NCBI RefSeq assembly: GCF_000953015.1
Contig: NZ_LN794158.1
Location: 186,001-250,000, forward strand
Origin: Candidatus Methylopumilus turicensis
GTDB lineage: Bacteria; Pseudomonadota; Gammaproteobacteria; Burkholderiales; Methylophilaceae
Reading direction: 5' to 3'
DNA: 64,000 bases
Positions 50,695-61,131 of the stretch are shown piece after piece. Made by a program: the position numbers and the translations under genes. The notes beneath the pieces were generated by a model. The model searched no databases. It had not been told where the DNA came from and saw only the letters and a list, made by a program, of their open reading frames with translations. Positions within the stretch are counted from its first letter, which is position 1; every line of letters starts with the position of its first letter.

Positions 50695-51882
50695 CTAAAG
50701 CATCTTTGCAATATGATTTAACAGCGCACGTGCTGACTTGGCTTTGCTACTTTTAGGCAAAGGATGCGCGCCTTGGTCGTCTAAAATCGTCAGCGTGCTT
50801 TCATCCGCGCCCAAAGCCTCTGATGCAAGATTTGCAACGATCAAAGGAATATTTTTACGTTTGCGCTTCTCTTCGGCATAAGCCAATACGTTTTCGCTTT
50901 CGGCGGCAAACCCCACGCAAAATGGTGCATGAGGCATGGCAGCAACTTTCGCCAAAATATCCTCATTCGGTATAAGTTCAATATTGAGCGAAGCATTGCT
51001 CTTCTTGATTTTTTCCTTGCTGGGTTTGGATGGACGGTAATCCGCCACTGCAGCGACGCCAATAAAAATATCTTGATTCGAAATATTAGCCATCACAGCA
51101 TCTAACATCTCTGCACCACTTTCTACAGCAATCACTTGCGCTGATGTGGGAGGGATTAAGTTGGTTGGGCCGCTGACTAAAACGACTTCCGCACCCATTT
51201 CAATCGCCGCTTCGGCAAGGCTGTACCCCATTTTTCCTGAGCTTAAGTTAGTAATCGCGCGGACTGGATCAATCTTTTCAACGGTTGGGCCAGCAGTAAT
51301 CAGTATGCGCTTGCCTGCTAAAGGTCTTGGAGCGGTCTCTGCATTTAGACTTGATAATAGTTCGGCAAATAAAGACTTAGGCTCAAGCATTCGCCCCAAG
51401 CCAATTTCACCACAGGCTTGCACGCCGCTATCAGGCCCTAAAATCATGACGCCATCTTTTAAAAGCTGCGCCACATTGCGCTGTGTTGCTGGGCTTTCCC
51501 ACATTTGCTTGTTCATGGCGGGCGCAACTAATAATGGACAGTCGCGCGCCAAGCAAAGGGTAGAAAGTAAATCATCGGCATTGCCGTGAACTAGCTTCGC
51601 CATGAAGTCTGCACTCGCTGGTGCTACTAAAATCGCATCGGCCTCACGACTAAGCTCAATATGTGGCATGCCATTAGCAATGCTCGCATCCCACATCTTG
51701 GTATGCACAGCTCTGCCAGAGAGGGCTTGCATGGTAATTGGGGTAATAAACTGACACGCTGCGTCAGTCATGATCACCTGAACGGTAATGCCTTGCTTTA
51801 CCAGTAGACGCGTCAATTCAGCCGCTTTGTATGCTGCAATACCGCCTGTGATGCCTAATACTAAGTGTTTGATTGTTTGCAT
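50695..51882 (-). CDS. coaBC: Bifunctional phosphopantothenoylcysteine decarboxylase/synthetase
   Basis: CoaBC makes 4'-phosphopantetheine for coenzyme A. 395 residues. CoaC flavin domain (about 1-185): GITGGIAAYKAAELTR, APAMNKQMWESPATQ, and Cys in SGVQACGEIGLGRM. CoaB domain (about 190-395): ITAGPTVEKIDPVRAITNLSSGKMG and the KPSKEKIKKS lysine region. Divergent from radC, as in E. coli and relatives. Confidence 0.97.
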   Translation of the reverse strand: MQTIKHLVLGITGGIAAYKAAELTRLLVKQGITVQVIMTDAACQFITPITMQALSGRAVHTKMWDASIANGMPHIELSREADAILVAPASADFMAKLVHGNADDLLSTLCLARDCPLLVAPAMNKQMWESPATQRNVAQLLKDGVMILGPDSGVQACGEIGLGRMLEPKSLFAELLSSLNAETAPRPLAGKRILITAGPTVEKIDPVRAITNLSSGKMGYSLAEAAIEMGAEVVLVSGPTNLIPPTSAQVIAVESGAEMLDAVMANISNQDIFIGVAAVADYRPSKPSKEKIKKSNASLNIELIPNEDILAKVAAMPHAPFCVGFAAESENVLAYAEEKRKRKNIPLIVANLASEALGADESTLTILDDQGAHPLPKSSKAKSARALLNHIAKML

Positions 51883-51953
51883 GGAGTTTTGAAACTATGT
51901 AATGCTTTCATTTTAATATGAATTCGCGTTCCACGACACAAAAAGGGGCAATC

Positions 51954-52628
51954 ATGTCAATTACCGACTGGCCAACTGACGAACGGCCACGTGAAAAACT
52001 CATGCAAAAAGGCGTTGAGGCGCTGTCGGATGCTGAACTGCTCGCTATTTTTTTGCGCGTTGGCGTCGTGGGTAAAAGTGCAGTGGATTTGGCGCGTGAT
52101 TTACTCAGCACGTTTGGCAGCCTCAATGGCATATTTTCAGCCAGCGCGAACCAGATTGAAACCGTGCACGGCATGGGTATCAGTAAATATTGCCAGTTAC
52201 AAGCCATCTTTGAAATGAGCCGCCGTGCATTGATTGAAGAAATGAAGCAAAAAAATGTACTCAGTTCACCCAAAAAAGTGCGCGATTATCTATCGCTTAA
52301 GCTAGGCAACGAGCCACGCGAAATCTTTATGGTACTGTTTTTGGATTCACAAAATCGCGTTCAAGCGCAAGAAAATCTTTTTGAAGGCACACTCACCCAA
52401 GCCAGCGTTTACCCGCGCGAAATTGTCAAACGCGCGCTCCATTACAATGCCGCTTCGGTCATCTTTGCACACAATCATCCATCGGGCATCGTTGAGCCCA
52501 GCCGTGCGGATGAAACTTTAACCAAAGCTTTAAAAAGCGCTTTGGATTTAGTGGATGTGCGTGTGCTCGATCATTTTATTGTGGCGGGAAACGAGACAAT
52601 GTCTTTCGCAGAGCGAGGCTTGTTGTAA
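51954..52628 (+). CDS. radC: RadC family JAB-domain protein
   Basis: RadC proteins contain an N-terminal helix-hairpin-helix-like region and a C-terminal MPN/JAB metalloprotease-like domain; the molecular role is unsettled. The metal motif [20 protein letters not shown] is present. ATG 51954 is preferred (224 residues, RBS AAGGGG) over the in-frame ATG 51918. Next to coaBC, dut, rpmBG, the ancestral neighbourhood. Confidence 0.95.
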   Translation: MSITDWPTDERPREKLMQKGVEALSDAELLAIFLRVGVVGKSAVDLARDLLSTFGSLNGIFSASANQIETVHGMGISKYCQLQAIFEMSRRALIEEMKQKNVLSSPKKVRDYLSLKLGNEPREIFMVLFLDSQNRVQAQENLFEGTLTQASVYPREIVKRALHYNAASVIFAHNHPSGIVEPSRADETLTKALKSALDLVDVRVLDHFIVAGNETMSFAERGLL

Positions 52629-52663
52629 ACTCTCGATTAATGAATGTATTTGGATATTGAATA

Positions 52664-53932
52664 ATGATTGGTCACGCAATGGATAACATTGTATTAATTA
52701 ATTTGGGTGTTGCGCTTGGCATCGGCCTTTTGATTGGCGCGGAAAGAGAGCGCAGCAAAAGTCATCCGGTCAATGGCAATGGTCAAATGGATAGCACCTT
52801 AGCCGGCATACGGACTTTTACCATTGCATCGATGTTGGGGGCAATTACGTCTTGGATGAACTTCTGGTTACTGTTTGCATCTGTTACCTGCGTTGCTTTG
52901 TTTGCGGCCGTCGCGTTTTACGTGAGGCGTGATGAACGCTTGGGCTTAACCACTGAGATTTCTCTTTTGTTTACGGTGATTCTAGGGGCACTGGCAATGA
53001 CCTCGCCGATATTGGCTGCCAGCCTTGCTGTGAGCGCGGCCATTTTGCTTGCTGCAAAAGAACCGATCCATGGTTTTGTGCTGGGGATCATGACTCGAGA
53101 AGAGTTAAATGATTTTTTGATTTTAGCTGGAGCAACCCTCATCATTCTGCCACTGATGCCAAACGCAACCATGGGGCCTTTTAACGCAATTAATCCGCAT
53201 AATTTATGGCTGGTGGTGATTTTGGTTATGGCGATTGGTGCATTCGGTCATTTGGCTTTACGCATGGTGGGTGGACGTATTGGCTTACCTTTGGTTGGTA
53301 TGGTGTCTGGATTTATCTCCAGCATTGCAACGATTAGCGCGATGGGTCATCGTTCACGTGAGACGCCAGCTTTGCTTGGCTCTGCAGTAGCAGGTGCAGT
53401 GCTTTCAAGCTTTTCAACAATTTTACAAATCACCTTAATCTTGATCGCCATCAGCCAGCCAACTCTGGAGGCTTTGGCGATCCCGATGATTTTTGGTGGG
53501 GTTGCAATTTTGCTATGTGGTGGTGCGCTTACCTTAAATGCAATGCATCGCCCTGTAACCGATCCAGGTAAAGTCAGTCAGTCTTTTGGGATCAAGACGG
53601 CATTCTCTATGGCAGGTATTATTGCGGTGGTGTTGGTTGTTTCAGCGGGACTCAATGCTTGGTTTGGGCAAGCGGGCTTGGTCATTGGCTCAGCACTTGT
53701 AGGATTAATTGATGCGCATGCCCCCACAGTGTCTGCGGCCTCTTTTGTGGCCAACCACCAACTTGCTGCAGTCGATGCAGCGCTGCCTATTCTGGCAGCG
53801 TTTTCGTTTAATGCAATGGCCAAAGTGATTGCTGCAATTGTAAGCGGTGGTAAAGTGTTTGCTTGGCAGGTAGTGCCAAGCCTAGTCATACAGGTGGTCG
53901 CTGTGTGGCTTGGTTGGTTAGTGTTTTCATGA
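52664..53932 (+). CDS. MgtC/DUF4010 family multi-helix membrane protein
   Basis: 422 residues. An MgtC-like N-terminal half (NLGVALGIGLLIGAERERSKSHPVNGNG ... LAGIRTFTIASMLGAI) followed by a DUF4010 half (about 200-420, including GGRIGLPLVGMVSGFISSIATISAMGHRSRE). About 12 helices. Function not known. It ends 17 bases before cstA, so the pair is probably cotranscribed. RBS is weak. Confidence 0.88.
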   Translation: MIGHAMDNIVLINLGVALGIGLLIGAERERSKSHPVNGNGQMDSTLAGIRTFTIASMLGAITSWMNFWLLFASVTCVALFAAVAFYVRRDERLGLTTEISLLFTVILGALAMTSPILAASLAVSAAILLAAKEPIHGFVLGIMTREELNDFLILAGATLIILPLMPNATMGPFNAINPHNLWLVVILVMAIGAFGHLALRMVGGRIGLPLVGMVSGFISSIATISAMGHRSRETPALLGSAVAGAVLSSFSTILQITLILIAISQPTLEALAIPMIFGGVAILLCGGALTLNAMHRPVTDPGKVSQSFGIKTAFSMAGIIAVVLVVSAGLNAWFGQAGLVIGSALVGLIDAHAPTVSAASFVANHQLAAVDAALPILAAFSFNAMAKVIAAIVSGGKVFAWQVVPSLVIQVVAVWLGWLVFS

Positions 53933-53949
53933 GGTCGTTAAAAAAGTGA

Positions 53950-56010
53950 ATGACAATGCAAAATAACTTAATGAAAAATCTCATTTGGATACTGGTTGCG
54001 TTAATCGGTGCTGGCGCAGTTGGTGGTATTGCGCTCAATCGTGGTGAGAGTATCAATGCACTTTGGTTTATCACTGCGGCGCTTTGTGTGTACGCCATTG
54101 CTTATCGCTTTTATGCCGCTTGGTTAGCCACCAAAGTTTTATTGGTGGATGAAACCCGCGCAACGCCTGCTGAGCGCTTGGATAACGGCCGAGACTTTAT
54201 TCCGACCAATAAATGGATAGTCTTTGGCCACCATTTTGCGGCCATTGCTGGCCCTGGCCCATTGGTTGGCCCAACTTTGGCGGCGCAGTTTGGCTACTTG
54301 CCAGGAACGCTTTGGATTTTGTTTGGCGCGGTGCTGGGTGGTTGTGTGCAGGATATGGTCACGCTCTTTTTCTCAGTGCGCCGTAATGGCCGTAGTTTAG
54401 GCCAAATGGCACGGGATGAAATTGGCCCGATCGGTGGTGCGGCGGCGTTAGTTGGCACTTTCGCTATCATGATTATTTTGATTGCTGTGCTTGGGCTGGT
54501 CGTGGTGAATGCCATGAAGCATAGCCCCTGGGCAACTTCTACTGTGGCAGCGACGATCCCTATTGCCATGATTGTTGGCCTTTATATGCGCCACATTCGG
54601 GTGGGGCAGGTGCTTGAGGCTTCTGCGCTTGGTGTGGTCTTGTTGTTATTTGCAGTAGTGAGTGGTGGTTGGGTTGATCATCACCCGACCCTGCGTGTGT
54701 TGTTTGATCATGAAGGCCTGACCCTTGCTTGGTGGGTCATTGCTTATGGCTTTGCGGCGGCGATTATGCCTGTTTGGCTATTGCTTGCCCCGCGTGACTA
54801 CCTCTCAACTTTCATGAAGCTCGGTACGATTATTTTGCTCACGGTCGCGATTTTGACGCTGCATCCACAAATTAAGATGCCAGCACTCACGCAATTTATT
54901 GATGGCACAGGTCCAATTTTTGGAGGCACGTTATTTCCGTTTGTATTTATTACCATTGCTTGCGGCGCTATTTCTGGTTTTCACGCACTGATTTCATCTG
55001 GCACTACGCCTAAGTTGTTGACCAATGAACGTGATATTCGCATGATCGGTTACGGCGGTATGCTGCTTGAGTCTTTCGTCGCTATCATGGCTCTGATAGC
55101 CGCTACAGTGCTTGATCCTGGCGTGTTCTTCGCGATCAATAGTCCAGCGGGAGTGGTGGGTAAAGAGGCGGCAGATGCGGTTGCGATGATTTCATCTTGG
55201 GGCTTTCCTGTGACGGTAGAGCAAATGAACACCCTCGCGAGTGACATGGGTGAAGCGTCTTTATTTGCGCGTACAGGTGGTGCACCAAGCTTGGCAGTTG
55301 GCATGGCAAGCATTTTTGGTAGTTTGTTCGGCAAAGGTTTGTTGGCGATGTGGTATCACTTCGCGATTATGTTTGAGGCGATTTTTATTCTTACGACATT
55401 AGATGCAGGCACACGCGTTGGTCGCTTTATGCTGCAAGATATGCTGGGCAATATTTGGCCCAAAATGGCACAAACTTCTTGGTGGCCTTCGGTATTAATC
55501 AGCAGTGCGCTGGTAGTGGCTGGTTGGGGCTATTTCTTGTATATCGGTGTAATTGATCCAAACGGTGGCGTGAATATTTTGTGGCCACTCTTTGGCATTG
55601 CCAACCAAATGTTGGCTGCGATTGCTTTGAGTGTGGGTACCGGGATTCTAGTCAAGTCTGGCAAGCTCAAATTTGCATGGGTAACAGGCTTACCTTTGCT
55701 CTGGCTAATAGTGATTACTAGCACTGCCGCATGGGAAAAGATTACAAGTAGCGACATTCGCGTAGGATTTTTTGCAGCGGCGAACGACATGACGAATAAA
55801 TTAGCGGCAGGTGTTTTACCTCCTGAAAAAGCGGCTGTTGCGCCGAAGTTGATTTTTAATCAGCACTTAGATGCTTGGCTTACCATGTTCTTTGTGGTCA
55901 TGCTTTGGGTGGTGGTGCTGGATATGTTGCGTGTAGTGGTGCAATCTTATTTCGGTAAAGCGGTCTTACCTTCATCAGAAGTCGCCTATCAAAAGTCATG
56001 CATTGATTAG
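53950..56010 (+). CDS. cstA: CstA-family pyruvate/peptide transporter
   Basis: 686 residues and about 16-18 helices. CstA signature regions include AGPGPLVGPTLAAQFGYLPG, LGGCVQDMVTLFFSVRRNGRSLGQMARDEIG, LLAPRDYLSTFMKLG and ISSGTTPKLL. E. coli CstA and BtsT take up pyruvate, and peptide uptake has also been proposed. Start ATG 53950. Followed by a small membrane protein, then YbdD. Confidence 0.93.
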   Translation: MTMQNNLMKNLIWILVALIGAGAVGGIALNRGESINALWFITAALCVYAIAYRFYAAWLATKVLLVDETRATPAERLDNGRDFIPTNKWIVFGHHFAAIAGPGPLVGPTLAAQFGYLPGTLWILFGAVLGGCVQDMVTLFFSVRRNGRSLGQMARDEIGPIGGAAALVGTFAIMIILIAVLGLVVVNAMKHSPWATSTVAATIPIAMIVGLYMRHIRVGQVLEASALGVVLLLFAVVSGGWVDHHPTLRVLFDHEGLTLAWWVIAYGFAAAIMPVWLLLAPRDYLSTFMKLGTIILLTVAILTLHPQIKMPALTQFIDGTGPIFGGTLFPFVFITIACGAISGFHALISSGTTPKLLTNERDIRMIGYGGMLLESFVAIMALIAATVLDPGVFFAINSPAGVVGKEAADAVAMISSWGFPVTVEQMNTLASDMGEASLFARTGGAPSLAVGMASIFGSLFGKGLLAMWYHFAIMFEAIFILTTLDAGTRVGRFMLQDMLGNIWPKMAQTSWWPSVLISSALVVAGWGYFLYIGVIDPNGGVNILWPLFGIANQMLAAIALSVGTGILVKSGKLKFAWVTGLPLLWLIVITSTAAWEKITSSDIRVGFFAAANDMTNKLAAGVLPPEKAAVAPKLIFNQHLDAWLTMFFVVMLWVVVLDMLRVVVQSYFGKAVLPSSEVAYQKSCID

Positions 56011-56057
56011 TGCTTGATATTTAGTGGTTTAATTTTAAGAGTAGAGGATGGTTGATT

Positions 56058-56357
56058 ATGGCAACAGGCGTGATTATTCAAAACCCAAAAAATGGATTAA
56101 CGCGTATGGGTTATTTTGGCTTTAGTTGGACATATCTATTGTTCGGCTGGTGGGTGCCACTTATTCGTGGGGAGCTTGGTGTTGCTGCGCTACACTTGAT
56201 TTTTACTTTGATTACCTTTGGTCTTTGGCAGTTTATTGTTGCGTTTTTATATAACAAACAATACATGATCAGAATGCTTGAGAAAGGCTACATTCTAAAA
56301 GATGAACCAGCGGTGATGGCACGTGCGCGTGCTGTGCTGGGGATTGTGGAAGTCTAA
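56058..56357 (+). CDS. Small membrane protein of unknown function between cstA and ybdD
   Basis: 99 residues, not recognised. Aromatic first part GYFGFSWTYLLFGWWVPLIRG, then a second helix LGVAALHLIFTLITFGLWQFIVAFLYNK and a soluble C-terminus of about 30 residues. Start at 56058 (ATG) has RBS GAGG; a TTG just upstream is also possible. Its place between cstA and the CstA partner ybdD suggests a role with the transporter; that is inference. Confidence 0.75.
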   Translation: MATGVIIQNPKNGLTRMGYFGFSWTYLLFGWWVPLIRGELGVAALHLIFTLITFGLWQFIVAFLYNKQYMIRMLEKGYILKDEPAVMARARAVLGIVEV

Positions 56358-56359
56358 GC

Positions 56360-56551
56360 TTGTTTAGCGTGCTCAAAAATCTATGGAGAAGTGTGCGCCA
56401 GTTGTCTGGCGATGATGCTTATGAGCGTTATTTGCGCCATTATGCAGAGCATCATCAACATGTTTTAGAGGCGGAGCCGCCTCTCAGTCAAGAGGCTTTC
56501 TTTAAAGCGTGGCAAGATAAAAAATGGACGGGTGTTAAGCGATGCTGTTAA
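56360..56551 (+). CDS. YbdD/YjiX family CstA-associated protein
   Basis: 63 residues, start TTG at 56360, closing with GVKRCC, the family's terminal motif. Family members follow cstA or btsT genes. The helical acidic core is YERYLRHYAEHHQHVLEAEPPLSQEAFFKAWQDKKW. Stop overlaps the next gene by 10 bases. Confidence 0.9.
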   Translation: MFSVLKNLWRSVRQLSGDDAYERYLRHYAEHHQHVLEAEPPLSQEAFFKAWQDKKWTGVKRCC

Positions 56552-56802
56552 GAATATTGGATGAGGCTGAGATTTCTCGGGTGGTAGAAATGGCTTGGGA
56601 GGATAGAACGCCATTCGAAGCCATAGAATTGCAGTTTGGCTTGAATCAAGACGGCGTGATTAAGCTCATGCGTCGGGAGCTAAAGTTAAGTTCTTTCAAG
56701 CTTTGGCGTGAGCGTACCCATGGACAAACTACCAAGCATGCAAAGTTGCGCAGCCCTGAAGTCTCCAGGCACAAAGCCAATCACCGAGTAAAACAGTTTT
56801 AG
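56542..56802 (+). CDS. TIGR03643/DUF2805 family small protein
   Basis: 86 residues of unknown function. The family's WEDRTPFEAIELQFGLNQDGVIKLMRRELKLSSFKLWRERTHGQTTKHAKLR stretch is a helix-turn-helix-like core with basic tail. A DNA-binding role is possible but not shown. Ends 16 bases before the convergent lgt stop; no terminator is visible between. Confidence 0.85.
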   Translation: MLLRILDEAEISRVVEMAWEDRTPFEAIELQFGLNQDGVIKLMRRELKLSSFKLWRERTHGQTTKHAKLRSPEVSRHKANHRVKQF

Positions 56803-56818
56803 AGAAAGCCTTGTAGAT

Positions 56819-57616
56819 TTAGAACGGTTTTAAAGGTTGTGCTTTATGCTGGTGATAAAAGTACATAGCCAGACCTACCACGATCATTGGTAAACTCAGC
56901 CACTGCCCCATACTCATCCCCAAGCTTAATATCCCTAAATTAGCATCTGGTTCACGGGTGAACTCTGCTAAAAATCTAAAGCTACCATAACCGATTAAAA
57001 ATATCGCTGACACCGTTCCTGTCTCACGCGGTTTGCTTGAGTAAGTCCATAAAATCAAAAATAGCAAAACGCCTTCTAGACCGAACTCGTAAAGTTGAGA
57101 AGGGTGGCGTGGTGTGTTATCGACACGCGGGAAAATCATGCCCCAATGAGCATTGGTAGCGCGACCCCATAGCTCGCCATTGATGAAGTTCCCCATGCGG
57201 CCTGCGCCCAAGCCAATTGGGACAAGCGGTGCGACAAAATCCATAATGCCTAACCATGATTTATGATACTTGCGCCCAAAAAAGACCATCGCCACTAATA
57301 CACCTAAAAAGCCGCCATGAAAGCTCATGCCGCCTTGCCATACGTAAAAAATCTCAAGTGGATGCTCGATAAAGTAGCTTGCTTGGTAAAACACAACGTA
57401 GCCTAAACGGCCGCCGAAAATGACGCCTAAAGCGCCGAAGAACAATGCATCATCCACCATCTCAACAGACCAGCCGCGCCAAATTTGATGGGCCGCACGC
57501 CATTTGCCTAAAGTTAAAAAAGCCATAAAGCCAGCTAAATACATCAGGCCGTACCAATGGATGCCAAAATTGCCGATGTGGATAGCGATGGGGTCTAATT
57601 GCGGGTGTGTAAACAT
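56819..57616 (-). CDS. lgt: Prolipoprotein diacylglyceryl transferase
   Basis: Lgt adds diacylglycerol to the lipobox cysteine. 265 residues and seven helices. The signature [16 protein letters not shown] is present, and the [12 protein letters not shown] start and MSFHGGFLG loop with the essential His are intact. Divergent from ilvD. Confidence 0.97.
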   Translation of the reverse strand: MFTHPQLDPIAIHIGNFGIHWYGLMYLAGFMAFLTLGKWRAAHQIWRGWSVEMVDDALFFGALGVIFGGRLGYVVFYQASYFIEHPLEIFYVWQGGMSFHGGFLGVLVAMVFFGRKYHKSWLGIMDFVAPLVPIGLGAGRMGNFINGELWGRATNAHWGMIFPRVDNTPRHPSQLYEFGLEGVLLFLILWTYSSKPRETGTVSAIFLIGYGSFRFLAEFTREPDANLGILSLGMSMGQWLSLPMIVVGLAMYFYHQHKAQPLKPF

Positions 57617-57779
57617 GAAAATAAAAAGACTCTCAATAAAAGACTGTGACTATTTTACATCTAAGGCAGAGATGCGTGGCTGTGATTTCATATCCCTATG
57701 CTTTCTGAGGCCATATAACTAATGCCGATTGAGGCTGGGTAGTTTAAAATTACATTTTTGAATTTTGTTGGATGCTGTC

Positions 57780-59633
57780 ATGCCTGTATATCGTTCACGC
57801 ACTACCACTCACGGCCGCAACATGGCGGGCGCTCGCGCACTTTGGCGCGCTACTGGGATGAAAGATGGAGATTTCGATAAGCCGATTATCGCGGTTGCAA
57901 ATTCTTTTACACAATTTGTACCAGGACATGTGCACTTAAAAGACATGGGTCAGTTGGTTGCGCGTGAGATTGAAAAAGCAGGCGGCGTAGCAAAAGAGTT
58001 TAATACGATTGCTGTAGATGACGGCATTGCAATGGGCCATGGCGGTATGCTTTACAGCTTACCTAGCCGCGATTTGATTGCCGATAGCGTGGAGTACATG
58101 GTGAATGCCCATTGTGCGGATGCGCTGGTGTGTATTTCTAATTGCGACAAAATCACGCCTGGCATGTTGATGGCAGCTTTGCGTTTGAATATCCCAGTGG
58201 TGTTTGTTTCTGGCGGCCCGATGGAAGCCGGCAAGGTGAACTGGCAAGGCAATACTCACAAGCTAGATTTAGTGGATGCGATGGTGGCGGCAGCGGACAG
58301 CAATGTTTCAGATGCTGAATCTGAAGCAATTGAGCGCTCAGCTTGCCCAACTTGTGGCTCTTGTTCAGGGATGTTTACTGCTAATTCCATGAACTGTTTA
58401 ACCGAAGCGCTTGGTTTAAGCCTGCCTGGTAATGGCTCTACGCTTGCTACCCATGCTGCCCGTAAACAATTATTCCTAAACGCGGGTCGTTTAATTGTGG
58501 ATATCACTAAGCGTTATTACGAGCAGGATGATGCAAGCGTATTGCCTCGCTCAGTTGCGAACTTCAAAGCCTTTGAAAATGCCATGAGCTTAGATGTGGC
58601 GATGGGCGGTTCGACCAATACCGTATTGCACTTATTGGCAGCGGCACATGAAGCTGGTGTTGATTTCACAATGAAAGATATCGACCGTATTTCTCGCGGT
58701 GTGCCTTGTGTTTGTAAAGTGGCGCCAGCAACCGCTAAGTACCACATGGAAGATGTCCACCGCGCTGGTGGTGTGATGGGTATTTTGGGTGAGCTAGACC
58801 GAGCAGGCGTCATCCATCGTGATACGCCAGTGGTGCATGCCCCAACGATGGGTGATGCCTTAGATCAGTGGGATGTGATGAAGTCTGGTAATGAAGAAGC
58901 CAAGAAATTATTCTTGGCGGCGCCAGGTGGTATCGCCACCACGATCGCTTTTAGCCAATCCATGTTATGGCCATCCCTAGATACCGATAGGGCTGAGGGC
59001 TGTATCCGCGATAAAGCCCATGCTTATTCACAAGACGGTGGTTTGGCAGTGCTTTACGGTAATATTGCTTTAGATGGCTGTATTGTTAAAACCGCAGGCG
59101 TGGACGATAGTATTTTGAAATTCACTGGCCGTGCACGTATTTTTGAATCACAAGATGATTCAGTGGCGGCGATTTTGAATGATGAAATCGTTGCTGGTGA
59201 TGTGGTGGTGATTCGCTATGAAGGTCCACGTGGTGGGCCTGGGATGCAAGAAATGTTGTATCCAACTTCTTACCTCAAGTCTAAAGGCTTGGGCAAAGAA
59301 TGCGCCTTGCTTACAGACGGTCGTTTCTCAGGTGGCACTTCTGGGTTGAGTATTGGTCATGCTTCGCCAGAAGCGGCCGAAGGCGGTGCAATTGGCTTGG
59401 TGGAAGAGGGCGATACCATTGAAATTGATATTCCTAACCGCACGATTAATCTCAAAGTCGATGATGCAACGCTATCAAAGCGCCGTGCGGCGATGGAAGC
59501 AAAAGGCGCTGAAGCTTGGAAGCCTTTAAGCCGTGAGCGTGTTGTTTCACCAGCCCTCCGTGCATACGCCGCCATGACGACCTCAGCCGCTAAGGGTGCA
59601 GTGCGGGATGTATCGCAAATCGAGAAGAAATAA
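57780..59633 (+). CDS. ilvD: Dihydroxy-acid dehydratase
   Basis: IlvD dehydrates dihydroxy-acids in isoleucine, valine and pantothenate synthesis. Start at 57780 gives 617 residues, matching E. coli length (616). Cluster cysteines Cys122 (SNCDKITPG) and Cys195 (CPTCGSCSG) are present. The third Cys of the plant-type [2Fe-2S] form (E. coli 49 position) is Gly, which fits an oxygen-sensitive [4Fe-4S] enzyme. The 163-base lgt-ilvD gap holds no recognised leader peptide or terminator. Confidence 0.95.
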   Translation: MPVYRSRTTTHGRNMAGARALWRATGMKDGDFDKPIIAVANSFTQFVPGHVHLKDMGQLVAREIEKAGGVAKEFNTIAVDDGIAMGHGGMLYSLPSRDLIADSVEYMVNAHCADALVCISNCDKITPGMLMAALRLNIPVVFVSGGPMEAGKVNWQGNTHKLDLVDAMVAAADSNVSDAESEAIERSACPTCGSCSGMFTANSMNCLTEALGLSLPGNGSTLATHAARKQLFLNAGRLIVDITKRYYEQDDASVLPRSVANFKAFENAMSLDVAMGGSTNTVLHLLAAAHEAGVDFTMKDIDRISRGVPCVCKVAPATAKYHMEDVHRAGGVMGILGELDRAGVIHRDTPVVHAPTMGDALDQWDVMKSGNEEAKKLFLAAPGGIATTIAFSQSMLWPSLDTDRAEGCIRDKAHAYSQDGGLAVLYGNIALDGCIVKTAGVDDSILKFTGRARIFESQDDSVAAILNDEIVAGDVVVIRYEGPRGGPGMQEMLYPTSYLKSKGLGKECALLTDGRFSGGTSGLSIGHASPEAAEGGAIGLVEEGDTIEIDIPNRTINLKVDDATLSKRRAAMEAKGAEAWKPLSRERVVSPALRAYAAMTTSAAKGAVRDVSQIEKK

Positions 59634-59641
59634 GGGTAGTC

Positions 59642-60562
59642 ATGATTCATACAGCATTAGCTAAAAATAAAGTCGGGGTAGGGGTTGGCATTGTTCAGTA
59701 CGAGGATGAGAACGGATTACAGTTTTTATCGATAGAAAATAACCATGCAACGGCCACGATTGCAATGCAAGGTGGGCATGTGATGCATTGGCAACCAAAA
59801 TCTGCAGTTGAGCCTTTGTTGTGGCTCTCAAGCAATGCGCGCTATACCGAAGGTCGTTCTATTCGTGGTGGTATCCCAATTTGCTGGCCTTGGTTTGGCG
59901 CACACCCAACCGATAGTAGCTATTGCCCGCATGGGTTTGCAAGGGTGATCCCTTGGAAGGTGTTGCAAACAAGTACGCTTTCAAATGGTGCGACAAGACT
60001 GTTACTTGAAATGACGCACACGGATGTCACCAGAAAACAATTGTCTTACGACTATCGTTTTGTGATGGCCATTAATATTGGTGAAACTTTGCGCTTAGAG
60101 ATGATGACGACCAATTTGGCAAGTCATCCCTTTATGATTGGCGAGGCATTCCATACTTACTTTAACGTGAGCGATGTTGAAGATATTCAAGTGACGGGGT
60201 TAGAGAATTTAGTGTTCTCCGACAAAGTGGCTGGCTATGAACGCAATATTCAGCATGGACCTGTGAAATTTAATAGTGAGTTTGACCGTGTCTATATCAA
60301 TAGTCGTCGTGACATTGTGATTCATGATGCGGCTTACGCGCGCAAAATTCGCGTCACTAAGTCATGTAGTCATACCACGATTATTTGGACGCCTTGGGAA
60401 GAAAAAGCAGGGCAAATGGTCGATATGGGCGCTCAACACGAATGGCGCAAGATGATTTGTGTCGAGTCAGCCAATGCCATGGAAAATAGTGTGACCATTT
60501 ATCCCAACGAAACGCATACGATGGTGACGGAATATAGTTTGGAGTCTGTAAGCGCTAGTTAA
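59642..60562 (+). CDS. D-hexose-6-phosphate mutarotase (YeaD-like)
   Basis: Aldose-1-epimerase-like beta-sandwich that interconverts anomers of hexose-6-phosphates. 306 residues, with the family blocks ATIAMQGGHVMHWQPK, GRSIRGGIPICWPWFGAH, HGFAR and the C-terminal WEEKAGQMVDMGAQHEWRKMICVESANA. It starts eight bases after ilvD, probably one transcript. Functional link to ilvD unclear. Confidence 0.85.
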   Translation: MIHTALAKNKVGVGVGIVQYEDENGLQFLSIENNHATATIAMQGGHVMHWQPKSAVEPLLWLSSNARYTEGRSIRGGIPICWPWFGAHPTDSSYCPHGFARVIPWKVLQTSTLSNGATRLLLEMTHTDVTRKQLSYDYRFVMAINIGETLRLEMMTTNLASHPFMIGEAFHTYFNVSDVEDIQVTGLENLVFSDKVAGYERNIQHGPVKFNSEFDRVYINSRRDIVIHDAAYARKIRVTKSCSHTTIIWTPWEEKAGQMVDMGAQHEWRKMICVESANAMENSVTIYPNETHTMVTEYSLESVSAS

Positions 60563-60745
60563 TATTTGTGCGCTGAGATGTCAACTCAAGTAAACCTTAG
60601 GGCGTTAGATAAGTGCCTGCTATCAATTGTGATGGTGAGTTGTTAAAAAAACTTAAAATACTTTCAAAACAGGATCAATATTCAGTAGTATTACGGGTGG
60701 CAGTAGTTATAAGCTTTTCAAAGTTCATTGAAATTAGGAGATAGC

Positions 60746-61060
60746 ATGAGAGCATTATTATTAACAGTTGCAGCCGCAGGTTCACTAATGCTAGCTGGTC
60801 AAGCCAGTGCAGATGATGCTGCTAAAGCATTGGCGCAAAAAAGCGGTTGTTTAGCTTGTCACTCTGTTGAAGCAAAAGTGGTTGGCCCAGCATATAAAGA
60901 TGTTGCTGCTAAGTACAAAGGCAAAGACATGGAAGCTAAGTTAGTTGCTAAAGTGAAAGCCGGTGGTAGCGGTGTTTGGGGTCCAATTCCAATGCCAGCA
61001 CACCCACAAGTAAAAGAAGAAGACATCAAGACTATCGTTCATTGGGTGTTGTCACTGTAA
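60746..61060 (+). CDS. Small periplasmic class I cytochrome c (c551/c552 type)
   Basis: 104 residues including a Sec signal (MRALLLTVAAAGSLMLAGQASA). Heme motif CLACH follows at residues 32-36, axial Met probably in PIPMPAH. Length and sequence fit the cytochrome c551/c552 family, soluble electron carriers between bc1 and oxidases or methanol dehydrogenase. Start at 60746 has AGGAG upstream; six upstream residues in frame are not part of the signal. Own upstream region of 183 bases contains no strong promoter. Confidence 0.93.
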   Translation: MRALLLTVAAAGSLMLAGQASADDAAKALAQKSGCLACHSVEAKVVGPAYKDVAAKYKGKDMEAKLVAKVKAGGSGVWGPIPMPAHPQVKEEDIKTIVHWVLSL

Positions 61061-61083
61061 TCTTTAAGCACAGTTGATGAATA

Positions 61084-61114
61084 AAAAAAGCCAGTTCAAA
61101 AGACTGGCTTTTTT
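61084..61114 (+). terminator. Bidirectional terminator after the cytochrome c gene
   Basis: AAAAAAGCCAGT at 61084-61095 and ACTGGCTTTTTT at 61103-61114 are a perfect 12-bp repeat with loop TCAAAAG. U-runs in both directions; it also serves the convergent permease gene. Confidence 0.92.
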
Positions 61115-61131
61115 GTTGTTCAAAAGTTGGA

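Noticed and set aside
60563-60745. FNR-like or other operator upstream of the cytochrome c gene
   Set aside because: Only half-sites (ATCAA) seen; no symmetrical box or convincing -35/-10 pair.
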